DNA of 11,631 nt, from the NCBI GenBank assembly GCA_027063545.1, contig JAMORN010000254.1, positions 1-11,631 on the forward strand. The letters run 5' to 3'. Position 1 is the stretch's first letter. Each line of letters starts with the position of its first letter. Positions 1 through 7,800 of this stretch are shown piece after piece. The notes beneath the pieces are model-generated. The model ran no database searches, was not told the DNA's origin, and was given only the letters and a program-made list of their open reading frames with translations. The stretch is from JAMORN01 sp027063545 [NCBI: bacterium]. GTDB lineage: Bacteria; JAMORN01. The translations under genes were made by a program, and so were the position numbers.

Positions 1-1044
1 TATGAAAACATAAGAGTTTATAAGTATTGGAATTATATAAATAGAATTGTAATAAGATTTAGGTGCAAAAATACTAACTATTTCTGGAGTAAATATAAGA
101 AATATAAACACAATAGAATAGATAGAGATACTAAGTTTATTTATAATCTTATCTATATCTTCATATTTTTTTTCTGAGAGAGATGAATATAAAAAAGGAA
201 GCCATATTTTAGTCATAGCGAGTATAATTGTATGGATTACAGCAGAAATTTGATAGCCTAAAGCATAGAGACCTGTAGAAGTTAATCCTACAAACTTATT
301 TAACATAATTTTATCAGCTTGTGCTATAATTAAAGTAGAAAGAGAATGGGGAATTAAAGGAGCTGAAAAATTAAAAGCTTCTTTTAGATAATTTAATTTT
401 ATTTTAAATTTAGGTTTTATTTTTATAAGGGAATAGAATGCTAAAAAGAAATAAGTGAAAGAAATCCCTAATATACGAGCCATATATCTGTTTTTTTCCT
501 TAAAAATTGTATAAATAAGGATTAAAAAGAGAATTAATCCTATTAAATTTTGTAAAATATATAATTTATTATAGGAAGTACTTTCTTTTTTTCCCATAAG
601 ATAAGAGAGATATAATTGGAAAAATGATGCAAATCCAGCAGTTACAAGTCCCCATAAATAAATGTTATTATCTATATTTAAATAAATTTTAAAAAATGAA
701 GCAAAACCAAAATAAAAAACGAAAATTGTTATAGGAATAAATACTATTAGAAATGATATTATAGAATCTAAAAAAGAATAGTAATCTATTTCTTTTTCAT
801 AATAAAATCTAGAAATAGCAGATCTTAAATTTAATGAAATGATAATAGAAAAAATAGTAAACACAGACATAAAAATAGAAACTTTTCCATATTCATTAAC
901 AGGTAAGAGTCTTGTAAGTATTGCAATGGTGAGAAGCCCTAAAAATTTATTAAATAATTCACCAGAAAGATATTTAGAGAAATGTTTAAAGAAGCTTAAA
1001 GAAGTCTCGTCTTTAAAGACTTTTTTTAATGATAACTTAACCAT
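1..1044 (-). CDS. Wzx-type polysaccharide flippase (MOP superfamily), 3' end cut by window edge
   Basis: This is an integral membrane protein of the oligosaccharide flippase family (Wzx/RfbX, MOP superfamily), which moves lipid-linked glycan units across the inner membrane. The reading frame is open from an ATG at 1044 to base 1 without a stop, giving 348 residues; the family usually has about 420-480, so the C-terminal part is missing. At least seven hydrophobic segments are visible, around residues 32-49, 55-76, 91-118, 127-149, 162-182, 190-208 and 305-328. The family hallmark FSAPLIPHSLS lies near residues 226-236, followed by the DKIMLNKFVGLTSTGLYALG stretch (244-263) typical of these flippases. 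The start overlaps the last 8 bases of the upstream acyltransferase gene (ATGGTTAA), with an AGG ribosome-binding core about 8 bases ahead, so translational coupling is likely. The substrate cannot be read from the sequence. Confidence 0.88.
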   Translation of the reverse strand, partial: MVKLSLKKVFKDETSLSFFKHFSKYLSGELFNKFLGLLTIAILTRLLPVNEYGKVSIFMSVFTIFSIIISLNLRSAISRFYYEKEIDYYSFLDSIISFLIVFIPITIFVFYFGFASFFKIYLNIDNNIYLWGLVTAGFASFFQLYLSYLMGKKESTSYNKLYILQNLIGLILFLILIYTIFKEKNRYMARILGISFTYFFLAFYSLIKIKPKFKIKLNYLKEAFNFSAPLIPHSLSTLIIAQADKIMLNKFVGLTSTGLYALGYQISAVIHTIILAMTKIWLPFLYSSLSEKKYEDIDKIINKLSISIYSIVFIFLIFTPEIVSIFAPKSYYNSIYIIPILINSYVFI

Positions 1045-1480
1045 TTACTTTTCCTATCTCTTGAGCAGGATGGCCAGCTACAATTGTTTTTGGAGGAACA
1101 TCTTTAACAACAACACTACCAGGCATTATTATAGATCCCTTCCCAAGTCTTACGCCCATTAAAATTATAGATCTATCACCTATCCAAACGTTATCCTCAA
1201 CAATAATATCCTTTATTATATAAGTACTATCATAAGGAATCGCATTTCCTGTTTTATAGTTATGAATATCAGAGATAAAAATTGTTTTACTATTTATTTT
1301 TACATTATTGCCTATAATAATATTTCCTTGTCCTTTAAATTTAACCTCTTCTAAATATACATTATTACCTAGAACTACCTTATTTGTAAAATAACAACTC
1401 CCCTTTAATACCAAATTCTTTTTACTTCCCTTAGCGCGTTTTAATCTCCATTTATTTAAAATAGATGTTAAAATTCCCAT
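1037..1480 (-). CDS. Left-handed beta-helix O-acetyltransferase (maltose/colanic-acid acetyltransferase type)
   Basis: This 147-residue protein belongs to the hexapeptide-repeat acyltransferases (LbH, WcaF/MAT/VatB type), which transfer acetyl or another acyl group from acyl-CoA to a sugar hydroxyl or amine in the cytoplasm and act as trimers. Hexapeptide-like repeats run from about residue 33 to 125 (for example VVLGNN, IIIGNN, VWIGDR, VRLGKG). The loop carrying the catalytic histidine is intact: SDIHNY with His73, followed by IPYD at 81-84. The C-terminal CoA-side motif reads AGHPA (135-139) where most relatives have GNPA. The ATG at 1480 overlaps the preceding stop codon as TAATG, with GGAAGG about 12 bases upstream. 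With the flippase downstream and a paralogue upstream, it probably decorates a sugar of the surface glycan. The acceptor is unknown. Confidence 0.88.
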   Translation of the reverse strand: MGILTSILNKWRLKRAKGSKKNLVLKGSCYFTNKVVLGNNVYLEEVKFKGQGNIIIGNNVKINSKTIFISDIHNYKTGNAIPYDSTYIIKDIIVEDNVWIGDRSIILMGVRLGKGSIIMPGSVVVKDVPPKTIVAGHPAQEIGKVNG

Positions 1481-1959
1481 TAATGGACTTTTCCTTCCTT
1501 TTTTAATTTTTCAAAATGTTCTATGTCTCTATACTTAAACACCTTAGCAGGATTGCCCCCGGCAATTGCATATTTAGGAATATCCTCCATAACAACACTT
1601 CCAGCCTGAATAATAGCGCCTTCTCCTATTTTTACTCCTCCAAGTACTATAACCCTATCTCCAAACCAAACAAAATCTTCTATTATAACATCTTTTTTTT
1701 CAATCTCACCTTTATCATTTGGATATTCTGTAACAATTAAACACTCCTGTCCAGAATGAAAATAATCACCAATTATAACTTTCCCTTTTCCTTTTATAAC
1801 CATTCCATTAAATCCTACATTTTTCCCTAAATAAGTATTACCATTAAACTTAGAATAAAAATTAACAAAAACAGGACCTTTTTTCTCTTTTATCCCCAAA
1901 CTTGCTATAAAAGTATAAAAAAACCGCCTTATTTTTCTTATTATTTTTTTGATAATCAT
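1480..1959 (-). CDS. Left-handed beta-helix acyltransferase-like protein lacking the usual catalytic histidine
   Basis: This 159-residue protein has hexapeptide repeats ([33 protein letters not shown]) and the closing [13 protein letters not shown] motif (133-145) of WcaF-like acyltransferases. It is similar to the next gene downstream, which suggests paralogy. In relatives a loop with a catalytic His (pattern NHNY...IPYD) follows the HSGQ/HSGE segment. Here [14 protein letters not shown] (68-81) goes straight to [11 protein letters not shown], with no His and about ten residues fewer. The frame is uninterrupted, so this is not a frameshift. It may be catalytically dead, use another residue, or work in a mixed trimer with the paralogue. 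There is a 24-base gap to the GlmU-like gene upstream, a 1-base TAATG overlap downstream, and no clear ribosome-binding site before ATG 1959. Confidence 0.82.
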   Translation of the reverse strand: MIIKKIIRKIRRFFYTFIASLGIKEKKGPVFVNFYSKFNGNTYLGKNVGFNGMVIKGKGKVIIGDYFHSGQECLIVTEYPNDKGEIEKKDVIIEDFVWFGDRVIVLGGVKIGEGAIIQAGSVVMEDIPKYAIAGGNPAKVFKYRDIEHFEKLKKEGKVH

Positions 1960-1983
1960 AATATTTAAAAAGATATTCTAAAA

Positions 1984-3192
1984 CTAACTAAAGTTTTCAT
2001 AAATATACTTAAATAAGTTCTCAAGATGAGGGGTTAAGTTAATATTTCTTCTTGCCATCATTTTACGAGCATCTTCAATTGCTTTTTTTAAAATATACTT
2101 TTCTTTAAGTCCCCATGCAAAGTTTGGAATATATTTAGGAAGTAGTTCTCCAGATGAAAATACATTTGCACTAAAACCAACAATAGTTCCAGAATTGATA
2201 GATGAATTTATTGCAAATTTAGCATAATCTCCAACTATTACTCCCAAAAATTGCATATCTGTTTTTGTTTTAGTTTTCCCATTTAATATAACATTAATAT
2301 AACTATAATTATTTTTTAAATTAGAGTTTGATGTTCCTGCCCCAAAATTTACCCATTTACCAATATAGGAGTGGCCAATAAACCCATGATGAACCTTATT
2401 AGAAAAAGAATGAAAAATAGAATTTGAAACCTCACCGCCTATTTTACATTTATAATGAATAGATGTGCCTCCAAATATTTGAGTATGAGGCTTTATATAG
2501 TTTTCTTCACCTATAAAAGCAGGTCCTTTAATGAATGTAAAAGGCTCAATCTCTGTATTTTTTCCTACAATTACAGGCCCATTTGTTGCATCAATAACGG
2601 TATATTCTCCAATCTTTACATTCTCATCAATAAAAACAATATTTTCTTTTTTTATTATTATACTATTATCAATAGGAGATTTAATATCATTTTTATAAAA
2701 AACATTAAAATCTTTTAAAATATATTCCCCGTTTATTTTTATAATATCCCAAGGATATTTTATCTCAAAAAAGTCGGTTCTTTTAGTCTCTATTTTTGGT
2801 AATTCTTCCATAAAGAATTTAGAAAGAAAATCAGGCACTTTTTTTAAGTTTTCTTTAGAAACTCTAATATAACTAACAGTCTCCCCCTGTATTCCTATTT
2901 CATCATTACCCATAACAGGAATAGGTTCATTAGTTACAATTCTTCCATTTATAAATAAATATCTATCAGCATTAGGATCTAAATAGTTAATTTCTATAGC
3001 ATATTTTTCATATAATAGATTTCTTAAAATTTTTCTTGTAAATATACCAAGTTCATATTGAGGATATAATTTTTGAAGTCTTTTAAAATTAGACATAGTT
3101 CCTATCTTTAAATCAAAAACAGGACGGGTTAATGTTAAAGGATAGAAATTTTCAACAAAATAATCTTCAAAGATAATTATTTGGGTTGTCAT
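1984..3192 (-). CDS. GlmU-like sugar nucleotidyltransferase/acyltransferase (alternative bacterial GlmU family)
   Basis: This 402-residue bifunctional-looking enzyme resembles the family modelled as TIGR03991 (alt_bact_glmU), predicted to make UDP-N-acetylglucosamine from glucosamine-1-phosphate. The N-terminal nucleotidyltransferase-like part opens with IIIFEDYFVENFYPLTLTRP (5-24), matching that family's EDxxxxxxxPLTLTRP signature rather than the GxGTRM loop of E. coli GlmU. The C-terminal part (about 185-360) is a left-handed beta-helix containing GEVSNSIFHSFSNKVHHGFI (253-272), GHSYIGKWVNFGAGTSNSNL (273-292) and NFAWG (357-361). It may instead act on another sugar phosphate made for the surface polymer. 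It heads a minus-strand operon with two acyltransferases and a flippase. The ATG at 3192 has a strong AAGGAGGT ribosome-binding site at 3197-3204, so the start is secure. The assignment rests on motif memory, and activity is inferred. Confidence 0.82.
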   Translation of the reverse strand: MTTQIIIFEDYFVENFYPLTLTRPVFDLKIGTMSNFKRLQKLYPQYELGIFTRKILRNLLYEKYAIEINYLDPNADRYLFINGRIVTNEPIPVMGNDEIGIQGETVSYIRVSKENLKKVPDFLSKFFMEELPKIETKRTDFFEIKYPWDIIKINGEYILKDFNVFYKNDIKSPIDNSIIIKKENIVFIDENVKIGEYTVIDATNGPVIVGKNTEIEPFTFIKGPAFIGEENYIKPHTQIFGGTSIHYKCKIGGEVSNSIFHSFSNKVHHGFIGHSYIGKWVNFGAGTSNSNLKNNYSYINVILNGKTKTKTDMQFLGVIVGDYAKFAINSSINSGTIVGFSANVFSSGELLPKYIPNFAWGLKEKYILKKAIEDARKMMARRNINLTPHLENLFKYIYENFS

Positions 3193-3233
3193 ATTTACCT
3201 CCTTTCTATATTAAACCCTTCTTTTATATTTAT

Positions 3234-3257
3234 TTAAAATAAACTTTTTTATTTTAA
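3234..3257. promoter_or_regulatory. Perfect 10-bp inverted repeat in a divergent intergenic region, possible operator
   Basis: The arms TTAAAATAAA (3234-3243) and TTTATTTTAA (3248-3257) are exact reverse complements separated by the 4 bases CTTT. The repeat lies 41 bases before the GlmU-like start (minus) and 38 bases before the lyase start (plus), where promoters for both must sit. It could be a regulator-binding site or an mRNA hairpin in one leader. Because it is made only of A and T in an AT-rich genome, chance is a real alternative. I could not identify convincing -35/-10 pairs in 3193-3295 on either strand. Confidence 0.35.
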
Positions 3258-3281
3258 TGTTAAAGTGTATTTTTATATTAA

Positions 3282-3287
3282 AGGAGG
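3282..3287 (+). promoter_or_regulatory. Shine-Dalgarno site fixing the lyase start
   Basis: AGGAGG stands 8 bases before the ATG at 3296. An in-frame ATG at 3257 would add 13 residues (MLKCIFILKEEKL) that have no counterpart at the aspartase N-terminus and would place this site inside the gene. The start at 3296 is therefore preferred. Confidence 0.85.
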
Positions 3288-3295
3288 AAAAACTT

Positions 3296-4717
3296 ATGAC
3301 AGATTGGCGAATAGAGAAAGATTTTTTAGGTGAAGTGAAAATACCTAAAGAAAGATATTGGGGAATTCATACCCAAAGAGCATTAAATAATTTTCCATAT
3401 AATAATAAAAAAATTCCTTTTGAATTTATTCAAGGAATTGTTTATGTAAAAAAAGCAGCTATTTTAACAAATTGGGAGTTAGAATTTATTGACGATAAAA
3501 TAAAAGATGCTTTGATTTTGGCATGTGATGATATTTTAGAAGGGAATTTAAAAGAGGAATTCCCCCTTGATATACTTCAAGGTGGTGCTGGAACATCTTT
3601 AAATATGAATATAAATGAAGTTTTAGCAAATAGAGCATTGGAAATTTTAGGGTATGAAAAGGGAAGATATGATATTATCCATCCTATAGAAACTGTTAAT
3701 AAAAATCAATCAACAAATGATGTAGTCCCAACAGGGCTAAGGGTAGCAAGTCTATTTTTACTTGATAAACTATCAGAAAAAATAGCAAAACTACAAGGAG
3801 CTTTTCAGGTAAAAGAAAAAGAGTTTACAAAAATCCTAAAGATTGGAAGAACAGAACTTCAAAGCGCAGTACCAATAACCTTAGGAATGGAATTTTCCGG
3901 ATATTCAGAAGCAATATCAAGGGATAGATGGAGGGTGTGGAAATCTCAAGAAAGAATAAGGGTTTCTAATTTAGGAGGAACTGCAATTGGAACAGGTATA
4001 GCAGCAGATAGGGATTATATTTATTTGGTGATAGAAAAATTAAGAGAATTAATAAACCTAAATATTTCAAGAGCAGAAAATTTAATTGGACAAACTGCTT
4101 TTATAGATGACTTTGTTGAGGTATCAGGAATACTAAAAGCACATGCTTCTAATTTAATAAAAATTTCTAATGATTTAAGGCTTCTTAATCTACTTGGAGA
4201 GATAAAACTTCCTCCACGACAAACTGGCTCATCTATTATGCCATCAAAGATAAATCCTGTGATTTTAGAGAGTATTATTCAAAGTGGAATTAAGGTGATT
4301 TCGAATGATAAAATAATAACAGAAACAGCAAGTTTTTCCACACTTCAAATAATTGAATTTCTACCTCTTTTAGGTTCAACTATGATAGAATCATTAAAGA
4401 TGCTTATTGTTGCAAACGAGATTTTAACAGATTATGTTTTGGAGATAAAAGCAAATGAGAAGAAATGTTTAGAAAATCTTATTAATTCTCCAACATTAAT
4501 AACTCTTTTTATACCAATTATAGGTTATAGAAAGGCAGAAGAACTAATAAAAGAATACTATAACACCCAAACAAATATTTCTATAGGAGAGTTTTTTAAA
4601 CAGAAATTAGGTGAAGAGGTATTTAATAGAGTTTTAGATCCTTATTATATAACCTCATTAGGATATAGAAGAGATTTAATTGAAAAACTTAAACAAAACC
4701 TCAAAAATAATATATAA
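3296..4717 (+). CDS. aspA: Aspartase-family lyase, probable aspartate ammonia-lyase
   Basis: This 473-residue cytoplasmic enzyme belongs to the aspartase/fumarase superfamily. The expected reaction is L-aspartate to fumarate plus ammonia. The start RIEKDFLGEVKIPKERYWGI matches the aspartase N-terminus. Motifs in order are GGAGTSLNMNINEVLAN (96-112), VNKNQSTND (134-142), where aspartases have VNKCQSTND and fumarases SQSSND, GRTELQ (184-189), GTAIGTG (228-234) and the superfamily signature GSSIMPSKINPV (311-322). The probable catalytic serine is Ser312, with Lys318 and Asn320 at the substrate carboxylate. Two departures are visible. Glu188 occupies the position that is His or Gln in well-studied aspartases, and the segment ASFSTLQIIEFLPLLG replaces the usual AGQLQLNVMEPVIG. 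Length is normal. The substrate could therefore differ from aspartate. The next gene starts 91 bases downstream on the same strand; co-transcription is possible. Confidence 0.82.
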   Translation: MTDWRIEKDFLGEVKIPKERYWGIHTQRALNNFPYNNKKIPFEFIQGIVYVKKAAILTNWELEFIDDKIKDALILACDDILEGNLKEEFPLDILQGGAGTSLNMNINEVLANRALEILGYEKGRYDIIHPIETVNKNQSTNDVVPTGLRVASLFLLDKLSEKIAKLQGAFQVKEKEFTKILKIGRTELQSAVPITLGMEFSGYSEAISRDRWRVWKSQERIRVSNLGGTAIGTGIAADRDYIYLVIEKLRELINLNISRAENLIGQTAFIDDFVEVSGILKAHASNLIKISNDLRLLNLLGEIKLPPRQTGSSIMPSKINPVILESIIQSGIKVISNDKIITETASFSTLQIIEFLPLLGSTMIESLKMLIVANEILTDYVLEIKANEKKCLENLINSPTLITLFIPIIGYRKAEELIKEYYNTQTNISIGEFFKQKLGEEVFNRVLDPYYITSLGYRRDLIEKLKQNLKNNI

Positions 4718-4737
4718 GAAAAAAATTTTTAAATTTT

Positions 4738-4780
4738 ATTTTGTAAAAATTATTTTATTATATTAAATTAATTACAAAAT
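4738..4780. promoter_or_regulatory. 9-bp perfect inverted repeat with 25-base spacer upstream of the large iron-sulfur gene
   Basis: ATTTTGTAA (4738-4746) is the exact reverse complement of TTACAAAAT (4772-4780). It lies in the 91-base gap between the lyase and the activase fusion, where a promoter would sit. Its right arm abuts, and shares one base with, the adjacent palindrome at 4780-4793. It could be a pair of half-sites for a dimeric regulator. The surroundings are nearly pure A+T, so a chance origin cannot be excluded. Confidence 0.28.
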
Positions 4781-4793
4781 TAGATATATCTAA
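4780..4793. promoter_or_regulatory. 14-bp perfect palindrome just before the large iron-sulfur gene, possible operator
   Basis: TTAGATATATCTAA is its own reverse complement over all 14 bases and ends 15 bases before the ATG at 4809, just ahead of the weak ribosome-binding stretch AAAGAGAGA. Its position fits an operator overlapping the transcription start or leader of the activase fusion gene. No regulator family is recognised from it. Confidence 0.35.
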
Positions 4794-4808
4794 AAAAGAG
4801 AGATTTTC

Positions 4809-7800
4809 ATGAGAATAGGTATTGATTTAGGTTCTACAACAACAAAGGTAGTTATAATAGATAGAAATGATAACATAATATACAAAAAATATGTTAAACA
4901 CAATGGATATCCAATAGATGTTCTTTTAAGAATTCTTGAGACAGTTCCAAGCGAGATTGTCGTTGACAGAGAATTTTCTATTAGTATTACTGGTAGTGCA
5001 GGAATGGGGCTTTCTGAGAGAGCAGGTTTTGATTTTATTCAAGAGGTAATAGCTCTTTCAAAAGGGGTTAGAAAGTTATATCCAAATGCAGAGGCTATTA
5101 TTGAGATTGGTGGAGAAGATGCTAAATTTGTCTATTTCTCTTCTTCAGGTGTTCCAGAAATGAGAATGAATGGGAGTTGTGCAGGTGGAACAGGTTCTTT
5201 TATAGATCAGATGAGGGTACTTCTGGATGTTTCTTATGAAGAGTTAGATGAGATGGCAAAACACTCTACAGAAGAGTTAACAATAGCATCTCGTTGTGGC
5301 GTTTTTGCAAAAACTGATGTTCAGGCTCTTTTAAATCAAGGGAAATCTAAGAATGATATAGCATGGGCAATATTTAAGGCAGTTGCTTTACAGTATATAT
5401 CAACTTTAATAGCAGGGGTTGAGATAAAAAAGGATGTAATATTCGCTGGAGGTCCTTTGAATTTTTATTCACAACTTATAAGAGCATTTAAAGAACTTTT
5501 AAAAATCGGTGGTGAATTTATATTACCCAAAGATGCCAATATTTTAGTAGCTTATGGAGCAGCACTTTCTTCTGATTTATCTAAAAGATATACTTTTGAG
5601 TCTATTATAGAAAAAATAAGATATTCTAAATCAAAGATTAAAATAGAACCAACTTTAGATCCTTTATTTACAAATAAAAAAGAGTATGAAGAATTTAAGA
5701 AAAGGCATGAAAAAAATAGTATAGCCTATACAAAAGAAATATCAAAAGACGAACCTTTATTTATGGGGATAGATGCAGGATCAACAACCACAAAACTTGT
5801 AATTATTAATGAAAAAAAGGAAATTGTAGGGGAATTTTACAAAAATAATGAAGGAGATCCTATTGGTGTAGTAAAAGAGGCTTTTAAGAAATTTAAAAAA
5901 TACATGCATCAAGTTAAAAGTATTTTTGTTACAGGATATGGGGAGGAGTTAATAAAGCAAGCTTTTAAGTTAAATGGTTCTATTGTTGAAACATTTGCCC
6001 ATTATAGAGCAGGATTAGAGTTTAATAAGGATATTGATTTTATTTTAGATATAGGAGGGCAGGATATAAAAGCAATAAAAATAGTTGATGGTTTTATTGA
6101 AAATATAGAATTAAATGAAGCTTGCTCCTCAGGTACAGGCTCTTTTATTGAGACATTTTCTAAAACAATGGGATTTTCGTTAGATGAATTTGTGGAAAAA
6201 GCGCTTTTTGCTAAAAATCCGATAGATTTAGGGACTCGTTGTACGGTTTTTATGAATTCTAAGGTTAAGGATGCTTTAAGAGATGGATACTCTCCTGAGG
6301 ATATAGCAGCAGGACTTTCTTATAGTGTTGTAAAGAATGCCTTATATAAGGTTATTAGAATAACAGATATTTCTCAACTTGGAGAGAATATTTTAGTTCA
6401 AGGCGGTACTTTTAAGAATGATGCAGTTTTAAGAGCTTTTGAAAAATTAACAGGTAAGAATGTTATAAGAGTAAAAGAGGCTCATATAATGGGAGCCTAT
6501 GGAAGTGCTATTTATGCGTTAGAGGAGTATTTAAAAGAAGGGAGAAAAGAACTTTTTAGGTTTGATGAGCATATTTTAAAAGAGGAGATTGTAAAAGATA
6601 AAAAAACATTAACTTGTAAAGGGTGTGGAAATTTTTGTAATGTTACAATGTTTATTTTTAATAATGGAAGAAAGTTTTATACAGGAAATAAATGTGAAAG
6701 ATTTTTTACAAATCAAGATAGAGCAGAGATTGTTGAGCCAAACTTTTTTAGAGAAAAGTATAGAATATTTTATGAGGATGTTATTAATGATAAAACAATT
6801 GTGTGTGATAGAGAAAAACCTAAGGTTGGTATTCCTTTAGTTCTTGAGATATTTGAGCATTTTCCTTTTTATTACTATTTATTTAAAAAACTTGGTTTTA
6901 GGCTTGAGGTAAGTCATTGGACCACTGAAAGTATATATCAAAAAGGTATAACATCTATCGTTGTAGATAATATATGTTTACCAGCAAAGGTTGTTCATGG
7001 ACATATTGTTAATCTTATAGAAAAAAATGTTGATTTTATATTTTATCCATTAGTTCAATATGAAGAAAAACAAGATAAAGATGCTTTAAATGCCTATAAT
7101 TGTCCTGTTGTTACAGGTTATCCTGTTGTTATTGATAATGTTTTTCATAAAAAGATAAAAATAGAGTATCCAACTGTTAGTTTTGTAGATAGAAAATTAC
7201 TTTTTAAATCGTTACAAAACTTTTTTGAGAAATATGGGGTAAAAAAGGGAGAATTTAAAAAAGCATTCGATTTTGCTTCTCAAAAGGAGAGAGAGTTAAG
7301 AGATAAATATTTAGAATTAGGTTATCAAATAATAGAAAAAGCCAAAAAAGAGAATAAACCTCTTATAATAATAGCAGGAAGACCTTATCATATAGATCCT
7401 TTTATTAATAAGGGTATATTTGATATTGTTAATTCTTTAGGGGGTTATGCAATAAGTGAAGAAGTGGCTGCAAGTTTATATAAAGGCGACTTATCTCCAG
7501 TTGTTGCTTTAACTCAATGGACTTATCATAATAGAATGTATAAAAGTGTCCTTTGGGCAAGACAGTTTGATTATAAAAAGGTTGCTGTGCTTCAAGTAAC
7601 AAGTTTTGGATGTGGCCCTGATGCAGTGACTGTTGATGAAATGAAGGGTCTTGCTAGAGAAGGTGGAATTTTGTATATGAATATAAAAATAGATGAAATG
7701 GTAAATTTAGGAGCTGTAAAGATTAGATTGAAGAGTTTATTCTATACATTAAATTCTGGTCATAAATTAACTCCTAAAAAGAGAAAGGTTGCAAGAAGGT

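Noticed and set aside
839-1162. Plus-strand open frame of 107 codons over the flippase/acetyltransferase junction
   Set aside because: It lies antisense to two genes with clear family motifs, has no ribosome-binding site and no recognisable protein pattern.
1516-1740. Plus-strand open frame of 74 codons opposite the His-less acyltransferase
   Set aside because: Antisense shadow of hexapeptide-repeat coding sequence; low-complexity Asn/Phe/Tyr-rich translation.
2455-2718. Plus-strand open frame of 87 codons opposite the GlmU-like gene
   Set aside because: Antisense shadow with Asn/Ile/Phe/Tyr-rich nonsense translation.
3257-3295. Upstream ATG at 3257 as the lyase start
   Set aside because: A strong AGGAGG lies 8 bases before ATG 3296, and the extra 13 residues do not fit the aspartase N-terminus.
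4718-4808. Sigma-70-type promoter for the fusion gene (TTGTAA at 4741 with TATTAT or TTAAAT)
   Set aside because: Spacings are wrong or matches weak, and near-pure A+T sequence gives such hexamers by chance.
6625-6840. Alternative-frame open frame of 71 codons inside the iron-sulfur fusion gene
   Set aside because: It lies wholly inside a well-supported gene, and the main frame encodes the conserved four-cysteine motif there.
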